DNA of 64,000 nt from Maniola hyperantus (Eukaryota; Arthropoda; Insecta; Lepidoptera; Nymphalidae): the NCBI RefSeq assembly GCF_902806685.2, contig NC_048550.1:8165383-8229382 (forward strand), in the 5' to 3' direction. Each line of letters starts with the position of its first letter. Within the stretch, counting starts at the first letter, position 1. Below are positions 57,178 to 64,000 of the stretch, one piece after another. Position numbers and translations under genes: made by a program. The notes under the pieces are model-generated. The model saw only the letters and a program-made list of their open reading frames with translations. It was not told where the DNA came from and ran no database searches.

Positions 57178-57545
57178 TCATCATCATCATCAACCGATAG
57201 TCTCCATTGCTGGACATAGGTTTCTTCCACACGCTTCGGTCTTGCGCCGCCTGAATCCAGCGGCTCCTTGCGACTCGTCTGATATAACATCCGTCCGTCC
57301 ACCTAGTGGGAGGGTCTTCCAACGCTGCGCCTTTGGGTACGAGGTCGCCATTCCAGCACCATGGGATCCCAATGTCTATTGGTTTTCCAAACTATGTGCC
57401 CTGTCCATTGCCACTTCAACTTCGCAACCCGGTTACTCTAGTTCTCATACGGAAATCTTCATTTCTGATTTGATCACGTAGAGAAACTCCAAGCATAGCT
57501 CTCTCCATCGCCCGCTGAGTGACTCTGAGCTTTCTTATGAGGCCC
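57178..57545 (-). mobile_element. RTE-like LINE 3'-end fragment
   Basis: On the minus strand the pieces read, across frameshifts, as the C-terminus of an RT polyprotein (RAMERAMLGVSLRDQI, later GRTDVISDESQGAAGF) and finish in a (GAT)n tail at 57178-57195. A shorter copy is at 14045-14185. It is degenerate and non-functional. The RTE assignment rests on the pattern as I know it. Confidence 0.55.
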
Positions 57546-58195
57546 ATAGTTAGCGACCTTGATAATGAGGATAATGAAGAATAGGACGCACAAAAAGATC
57601 AAGACTTAAGGTATAGGTATATACTTATTTTAGTTCCTCAGCCATTTTGCCACGTCGCATCAAAATGACATTACATAATATTAACTTCTGCATAAAAGCG
57701 GATTTCACGAAAAACTAAAGCCACGCAAATGCTTTTTCCGAGCAAAACTAAAGCTACTCAAAAGCGAATTCCGCTTAAAACTACCCCAATGCCATAAAAA
57801 AGTTGATTTCGTGCAAAACTGCAGTTCTACTTCATCCAATATTATAAACGTTGTAACCTGGATAAAAAATTCCTGAATAAGTTTAAAAGGTATATTAAAA
57901 TCGACAAGACAGAATAATTTGCTGCGCTAAACGAGCAATTATCCAGTGCCTTTTTACCTCGACCACTCAACTCTTTTATCTCGGACTCTTTACAGAGAAC
58001 GAAGACATAGTTTTAATTGGAGTCCTTTACTACAGCGCTAACAACCTTTTCATTAAAAATTTTACTTCTGACGTTTAAGGAACATTCTATTATGAACTTA
58101 GAACTAAAGGCTTTTTATTGTTCCTCGTTAGCAAGCAAAATATGGCAACAAAGTATACCTAATTTAATTTAACATATTAAAAAGTTCTTCTTAAT
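57546..58195. other. Intergenic DNA, nothing recognised
   Basis: 58171-58200 has a short imperfect hairpin (AACATATTAA ... TTAATATGTT) at the 5' edge of the next element. Confidence 0.35.
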
Positions 58196-59227
58196 ATGTT
58201 CTTCTCCCAGGCTTCTCTTCCAATCAGGTATGGAGGTCTGGGAATTCGCAAAATTTCTAGTGTTTCGCTGCCAGCATTTCTTTCCTCTGTTTACAGTACA
58301 CACACTCTCTATGGCAAGATTATATCCAATTCTTTGGGTTCCATAGAGGTGTCTGGCTTAACAGAGGCAAGAAATGAATGGTCCATGCATAGTCCCAGCC
58401 AAGTGCCGGTTTCTCTTTCTTCCCAGAGACAGTGGGACGACATTATTTGCAAAACGACATTTGACACTTTACTAGCAAACGCAAATTCTAAAAAAGACCG
58501 TGCTCGTCTTCTCGCTGTCTCTGCAAAAGAGTCCGGCTACTGGCTACATGCTCTTCCCTCTGCCAACCTGGGCACTATGTTAGACCATACGACACTTTCT
58601 GTTCTCATTGGTCTTAGGCTTGGCGCCACAATAAACCAGCCTCACCGTTGCCACTGCGGTGACTGCGTTGACGCCTTCGGCCACCATGGGCTCTCCTGTT
58701 CGAGAAGCGCTGGACGCTTCTCCCGCCATAGTACCCTTAACGACATCATCCGGAGGTCCCTTGCCACCGCCCATGTGCCAGCTGTACTAGAACCTATTGG
58801 TTTGGCACGTAGCGATGGCAAGAGACCTGATGGTATGACGCTCGTACCATGGAAGATGGGCAGGTCGCTTGTTTGGGATGCAACTTGTGTAGACACTTTA
58901 GCTGCATCCCACATTCAGGCGACCTCCTCTATGGCGGGTGCAGCGGCCATCAGCGCCGAACAGGCCAAGAGGCGCAAATATGAAAACCTCGATGGGAGCT
59001 TCGTATTCGTGCCTTTTGGTGTGGAGACCTTGGGGCCGTGGGGCCCGGGGGCTCGAGCTCTTTTTGAAGAAATTTCGAAAAGAGTTATCGAGTCAACCGG
59101 GGACCCGAGAGCTGGCAGCTACCTTGGTCAAAGAATTAGTTTGGCCATCCAAAGGGGTAATGCTGCCAGCATCTTGGGTACAATGCCTCGCTGCGGTGGT
59201 CTCGATGAGGTTTTAGATTTAATTTAA
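58196..59227 (+). pseudogene. C-terminal fragment of a reverse-transcriptase element
   Basis: A 343-codon uninterrupted frame ending in TAA. It begins LPIRYGGLGIRK, the segment that follows the RT domain in many retroelement polyproteins; the RT itself is missing, so this is a 5'-truncated copy. Next come a Cys/His cluster (CHCGDC at 152-157, GHHGLSC at 162-168), then GRFSRHSTLNDIIRRSLA (173-190), EPIGLARSDGKRPDGMTL (199-216) and GRSLVWDATCVDTLA (222-236). The spacing E-RPD-WD resembles a PD-(D/E)xK restriction-like nuclease, but that is my inference. A TTTAATTTAATTT-rich 3' tail follows at 59219-59250. The open frame suggests recent insertion. A start at 58196 is unlikely to be real. The clade cannot be assigned by eye. 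Confidence 0.6.
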
Positions 59228-59337
59228 TTTATTTTAGTTTTAATTTAATGTTGTTTTTTTTAGATTTAAGTTTATAAATTTATTGTCTAACAAATTTTAA
59301 CTGCAGTTTAAAAAAAATCTATTATAATAATAGAGAG

Positions 59338-59639
59338 AGAGCTAGCGCGTGCCAAACCTTCGTTGTTTTATAAAAGCTGAAAGTTTCTGGCTTTGGTAGA
59401 TAACAGGTAATAAAGGTGTAAAATGTCTTTAGTCAAATTGTATAAAGTCTATTTTTAATATTTTCTTCAGAATGGTAGAAATCAGGTGTCTGGCAGAGAG
59501 TTGCCATGATTCTAAGTGTCTGACAATGCCACCATGATCCAAACAAACATCCTAACAAACGTTCCTCCTTCCTCCCATTGTTACGCAGAGAAAATTTCAG
59601 CTTTTATAAAATAACGAAGGTCTGGCACGCGCTGGCTCT
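59338..59639. mobile_element. TIR element, 302 bp, 44-bp inverted repeats
   Basis: Arms 59338-59381 and 59596-59639 pair with few mismatches (AGAGCTAGCGCGTGCCAAAC against AGAGCCAGCGCGTGCCAGAC, then CTTCGTTRTTTTATAAAAG). No coding content. A second copy enters at 63685 and runs off the window. Confidence 0.8.
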
Positions 59640-60492
59640 TAGTCGATAATAATGGCCTCCCGACCGAATTTTGGCCACAGCAGTCAATCTTCACAGAGAT
59701 TTTTATCTGTACAGGAGATATTTTATACAAGTGTGTGCACAAACACAGGTGTAGACTGTAGGTACTCTCTGTTCCCTCACTCTAGTAGTCCAATAGTTTT
59801 ATAAACATTATAAACCTATTTTATCTAAAATTTAACGGTACAGAACCCTCTCATAGCGCGAGACCTACGCCACTTGACCGTATTGTTTTTCTTGTCTGCA
59901 AATTTCATAATTTTGGCCACTCATTAAGTTTTTGGTATTAGCAAGTTATATGATTATTGGATATATGTGTAGTCCAATAGGACGGCAAATCTGACATGAC
60001 CGGAGTGAAATCAGGTGAGTGAGAGAGGTACTGAGAATTTCTTGACAGAAAAACCCAAAATCTACCTATTTTTAGCCCAAATCTATTAGTTACTCGTACC
60101 AAACTATTTTTTATTTCATTTGCTAGTTTTGCAATGGTTATTTATTTTAGGGTTATGCTATTTTTATTTTTATGGATTTAGAAAAAAATATAGGTTCTTA
60201 ATACCGAATAGAACTTTTGATTCAATTTAAAAAATCTAATTATTGATGTTATCACACCAGTGCGCGCCACACGACACGGTTGTCATAAAAGGTTTAATAC
60301 CAATCAGTAACATCCACTTGTTTTCATAATATGATGATCATTAATTTTAATTCGTTTAACGAGAGTTATTCAGCTTACAAATAAAATACGCTTTCACGAT
60401 AAATGCGAATCAATTTATCATCCAAACTACTACAGCATTATTAATACTGGTACTGGTAAACCTCTCTCCCTCAAGAGTATTACAATATGTAA
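59640..60492. other. Intergenic DNA, nothing recognised
   Basis: No open frame above background and no named repeat. Confidence 0.35.
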
Positions 60493-61022
60493 AAAAGGAC
60501 TTTTCACACGCTATTTTAGCTTTTTGTGTCGAATTTCATGTCAAAAGTACGATTTTAGTACGTACTCGTTTCGTACCTCAATAGGAAAAAGGGAACCCCT
60601 ATAGGATCACTTTGTTGTCTGTCTGTCTGTCTGTCCATCTGTCATGTCTGTCCAGAAAACCCATAGGGTACCTACTTCCCGTTGACGTAGATTCATGAAA
60701 TTTGGCAGCTAGGTAGGTCTTATAGCACAAGCAAAGGAAAACATCCGAAAAACGTGAATTTCTGGTTACACCTCAAAAAAAAATTAAAATGTGCAGTGAA
60801 CTATAATTAGTATTTTTAACTTTCAAAGTAAGATTACTATAACAAGTGGGGTATCATATTATCAAAGGGCAAATGCAAAATGTCGAATAAATACGGCTGT
60901 AGTACGGCACTCTTGGTGCATGAGTCTGACTCGCACTTGGCCGGTTTTTTTAAAGGTGAACCGTACTTTTGACATGACAGTTGACCCATAGAATTAAAAT
61001 GGCGTGTGAAAAGTCCTTTTGT
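60493..61022. mobile_element. TIR element with about 65-bp arms and a nested repeat
   Basis: Left arm AAAAGGACTTTTCACACGCT ... ATGTCAAAAGTACGA; the right arm, reverse complemented, is AAAAGGACTTTTCACACGCC ... ATGTCAAAAGTACGG. The interior 60564-60953 is a minus-strand copy of the GGGTTCCGTA repeat (25102-25545), including a (GTCT)n tract. Without that insert it would be about 140 bp, close to the relative nested in the hAT element at 2168-2336. Confidence 0.7.
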
Positions 61023-61229
61023 ACGGATTACACACTACTCGGTTGAATGTTCTTCCTAATATTATATTTCTATTTTAGCCTACCTTAGAAGCTCACGAGT
61101 ACGCTACGCTCCAAAGCTACGCTAAATAATGGCTATTTCCACAAATATGGTTCCTGAAAGGACATCTACGAAGAGAAAATTTAAAAAGGAGAAATACTAC
61201 TTAAAACAGTTTGGTCAGAAACACACAAT

Positions 61230-61380
61230 TAAGTCGATCCAATCAGCTAGAAATGACTGTTGACTCGGAATTCAAGTGGCTGGATCCAAGGACGATAGCC
61301 AATAACTTTGAATATATTAAGAGTCGTTTGAATTGAGATCCAACAGTCATTTCTAGTTGATTGGGTGGACTCAATCACCT
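61230..61380. mobile_element. MITE, about 150 bp
   Basis: Left CCAATCAGCTAGAAATGACT followed by GTTG. The right part, reverse complemented, is CCAATCAACTAGAAATGACT followed by GTTG. The arms extend outward with mismatches (AATTAAGTCGATCC, GTGATTGAGTCCACC). Confidence 0.65.
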
Positions 61381-61723
61381 AAAAGCATTTAAAGTTCCAT
61401 TCACGTGGATAGTCAAAATTCAAAAGAGCAGCCAGAGTCAAGTTAGAATGGGGTCATTTTAAGTATTAATTGCTTTTCGTAGTTCATTGTGATTCACATT
61501 TGGTCTGAGATGCAAATGACTTCAAACTGAAATGTTCTACTTTTCTAACTGGAGTGGGTAAAGTTGGACAAAACAGAGCCGTATAAAACAGTCTGCCTGC
61601 TTCGCACAGTGACATACCCGCGCATTGTTTAACTTATAAGCTCTGTTTGAATGGAACACTTTCCTAATCAACACAATAAAGTATAGAATATAATATTAAT
61701 AAATCATGATGAAAAAACTGTAA

Positions 61724-61820
61724 TCTAAATATATAAAAGGACGGATCGGTCTGTTTGGCATGCAGATAGCTATTATAACGTAGACATCAGCTAAGAAAGG
61801 ATTTTTGAATATAAGGTTAA
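61724..61820 (+). mobile_element. Helitron 5'-end fragment, family 2
   Basis: Starts TCTAAATATATAAAAGGACG after A, continues ATGCAGATAGCTATTATAAC and GCTAAGAAAGGATTTTTGAA, then stops. Confidence 0.6.
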
Positions 61821-61892
61821 ACTAGTACCTAAATAATAAATTAACATGTCGCCCCCAATTTTTTCCCCCTCCAATTATAATATGGGCACATT

Positions 61893-62045
61893 CAAGTCAA
61901 GTGTGAATAGGCATCTTCTAGGCAATCGCGCTTATCTTCGTCCATCTTAGGCTGCATCATCACTTACCACCAGGTCTGATTGCAGCCAGGCGCTGTCTAT
62001 AAAGGCCGTGAACTCATAAAACCAGAGTTAAGTATAATATTTTTG
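61893..62045 (+). mobile_element. LINE 3'-end fragment, second copy
   Basis: Translates FKSSVNRHLLGNRAYLRPS then stop, followed by GGCTGCATCATCACTTACC, ACCAGGTCTGATTGCAGCC and a longer 3' UTR than the copy at 9347-9456. Confidence 0.62.
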
Positions 62046-63200
62046 AATTATATCGCTCTTGAGAAAGATCATGAAGAATCTCGAGAAGGCGTATCTCGAG
62101 AGTGTATCAAGTGGGACTAAAGTCCTGTGACTTGTATAATTTAATTTTATTTGAGGGGCGGAGGGTTGATTATAAATTTAATTTATGTGAGGGCTGACGA
62201 CGGGGCCCTGCTTGTTATTCGCAGAGCGTGCAATTTATCGACTACTCCCAGACGAGCGGTGACATGTTTGTCCATTTAACATTTTCGGTAGTACGCTTCA
62301 GTACACACTGTGGACAGTCTACCTACATTATGCATTAGGTAAATTTAACCCTTAGTACCGACACAGATACAATATAATATGAATATTATTATGTAAAGCT
62401 GAGCATATTCTGGGTGACGGGGTAAATATTTATCTGTTACACATCTCTCTCTCTCTCACTCTCGTTGCTCTACGTCGTTATGCTCATTGCTGGGGGTCGG
62501 GATCTCTTCCATCAATGACATAACGGAGGAGTTTTCTAGGGATAGTAAAGCGGCGGACTTCCACATACTTCCGTATAATATTATCCACTCCACATATCAA
62601 AAGGCAAATCGAAAGGAGACGATATCATTTCTTAGGATACCTTTTTAATAAGAAAAGGTCAGAAATAAGTAAAAAGAGATTTGGAAAGACCTTCCCTCGG
62701 TTGTTCCGGCGCGGTGATCACTAAGATAGTACACGATGACACAAATAATAAGCATACTAAGTACTTAAGTAGAATAGTTGTTTAAACTACTAATTAATTC
62801 TTATACTCATAAGTAAGTTTATTTAGAATATTATAACCTATCCCTATAAGCATTGAAACAAAATTTCGTTTGGTACCTACTCAGAAATGTATATTCATAA
62901 TATCCAAAATCGCTGTAATATTCTGAGCTTTCCCTTGATTACAAACTGATTGATTGAAGCTCTGACCAGATGTGTCCAGTATACAACTATGGATGGTGAA
63001 ATAATAAACATGTACCTCAGGGTTCCGCACCCGAAGGGTTCCAACGGGATCCAATTATTAAGTCTCTTTCCGTCCGTCTGTATATCAGCGTGCTGTAATG
63101 TCATGAACCGTAATAGGTAGAGAGTTAACATTTTCCCTTTGAGTATTTCTATTGCCGCTATAATAACAAAAAGTAAAAATGAGGATTAAAAAATACTTAG
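62046..63200. other. Intergenic DNA, repeat traces only
   Basis: About 63000-63130 resembles a decayed minus-strand piece of the 25546 repeat subfamily (CAGGGTTCCGCACCCG). A (CT)n run lies near 62447-62462. No gene seen. Confidence 0.4.
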
Positions 63201-63204
63201 ATAA

Positions 63205-63383
63205 TTATTTAAAAACTACATAGCCACCGTCGAATTGATCTGGATGAAATTTTGTAGGTATAAGCATCTACAGAGATAGCTTGTGCACACAAGCTATTTT
63301 TAATCCCGAAAATCAAAAAGTGTTCGCATAGGATTCTTCAAAGCCTAAATCTACGCGGATGAAGTCGCGGGCTTCATATAGTT
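63205..63383 (+). mobile_element. Decayed Helitron-like element, family 1
   Basis: GATCTGGATGAAATTTTGTA, ACAGAGATAGCTTGTGC and the 3' block CTACGCGGATGAAGTCGCGG, followed by GCTTCATATAG. Confidence 0.55.
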
Positions 63384-63684
63384 TATGAATAAACTTATAA
63401 TAATTATTCATAGTGGCCTGCCTTCGAATACTTTTGACCTATGTGAAACCAATACTGATTATGTCGTAAAACAGGCCATAGGACAAATTAGTTCGCTGTA
63501 GTGGACTCATAAATTCATAATTCCATTTCATGCCGAGTAATTCTTGTTGTTCGGTCTAAAATTTATGAACATTAAAGCGAAATTTGTGGCATACACTACC
63601 ATGGTACAGATATTGTTAGCAGATGCTATGCTACTAATCTTAGGTTTTTTGAAATACTAGCTAGCCCCGGCTTCGCAAGGACTA

Positions 63685-64000
63685 AGAGCCCGCGAGGGCC
63701 AGACCTTCGTTATTTTATAAAAGCTGAAAGTTTCTCTGCGTATTGTCCCCAACACAGGGAGGAAAGACCAGCGACTACGAAGTTTGGATCATGGTGGCTT
63801 TAGCAGATAACAGGTAACGAAGTCGTATAAAATCTTACGTCAAAGTATGAGTGTAATTTTTTTATATTTCCTTCGGAATTGTATTAGAAATCACGTCATG
63901 CATTGCCAGACACATTCGGCGCATAGTTCCCTATGCTGGCGGAAAAAAACTATCTGGATTTGTTAGCCCAGTTGTCCACTGCCCAAGGTTTCACTATTAT
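63685..64000. mobile_element. TIR element, second copy, cut by window end
   Basis: AGAGCCCGCGAGGGCCAGAC then CTTCGTTATTTTATAAAAGC matches the arm of the 59338 element. The interior GGATCATGGTGGC, GCAGATAACAGGTAA and CATTGCCAGACA also match it, partly in inverted order. Confidence 0.72.

Noticed and set aside
58580..58914. Minus-strand frames of 64-90 codons opposite the RT-element fragment
   Set aside because: Antisense shadows of the 343-codon plus-strand frame.

Overview
The window looks like nuclear DNA of a moth or butterfly (Lepidoptera). It is AT-rich, its multi-exon genes have GT-AG introns, and it is full of short interspersed repeats of the kind known from lepidopteran genomes: non-autonomous Helitrons with 5'-TC and CTAG-3' ends, tRNA-derived SINEs, and many small inverted-repeat elements. 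All gene identities come from reading translations and splice sites by eye. No database search was run.

Layout. 1-12.0 kb is gene-poor; its clearest features are a 596-bp hAT-type element with an 8-bp target duplication, two small inverted-repeat elements, several Helitrons and one SINE. 12.0-12.7 kb (minus) is a single-exon alpha-N-terminal protein methyltransferase (NTMT1-like). 13.4-33.6 kb (plus) is one large gene of at least six coding exons (966 codons visible, no recognised domain). Its 10.8-kb intron holds a nearly intact CR1/jockey-like LINE on the opposite strand. 35.9-45.2 kb (plus) holds two tandem UDP-glycosyltransferase genes with identical exon phases, each with an intron directly after an ATG codon and a membrane-anchored C-terminus. 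51.2-52.4 kb (plus) is an intronless glutaryl-CoA dehydrogenase gene. 52.7 kb (minus) is a well-formed tRNA-Ala(AGC) gene. 52.8-64 kb is mostly mobile DNA: a tandem pair of Helitrons, SINEs with a nested Harbinger-like MITE, LINE 3' ends, a 343-codon fragment of a reverse-transcriptase element, and two copies of a long-TIR element.

The genes form no single pathway. The UGT pair is a local duplication for conjugating lipophilic compounds in the ER. GCDH works in mitochondrial lysine, hydroxylysine and tryptophan breakdown. NTMT1 methylates protein N-termini. The most informative non-genic observations are a LINE inactivated by one in-frame stop, a SINE that shares its 3' end with a LINE present in the same window, a base-exact head-to-tail Helitron junction, and two near-perfect hairpins of unknown origin.
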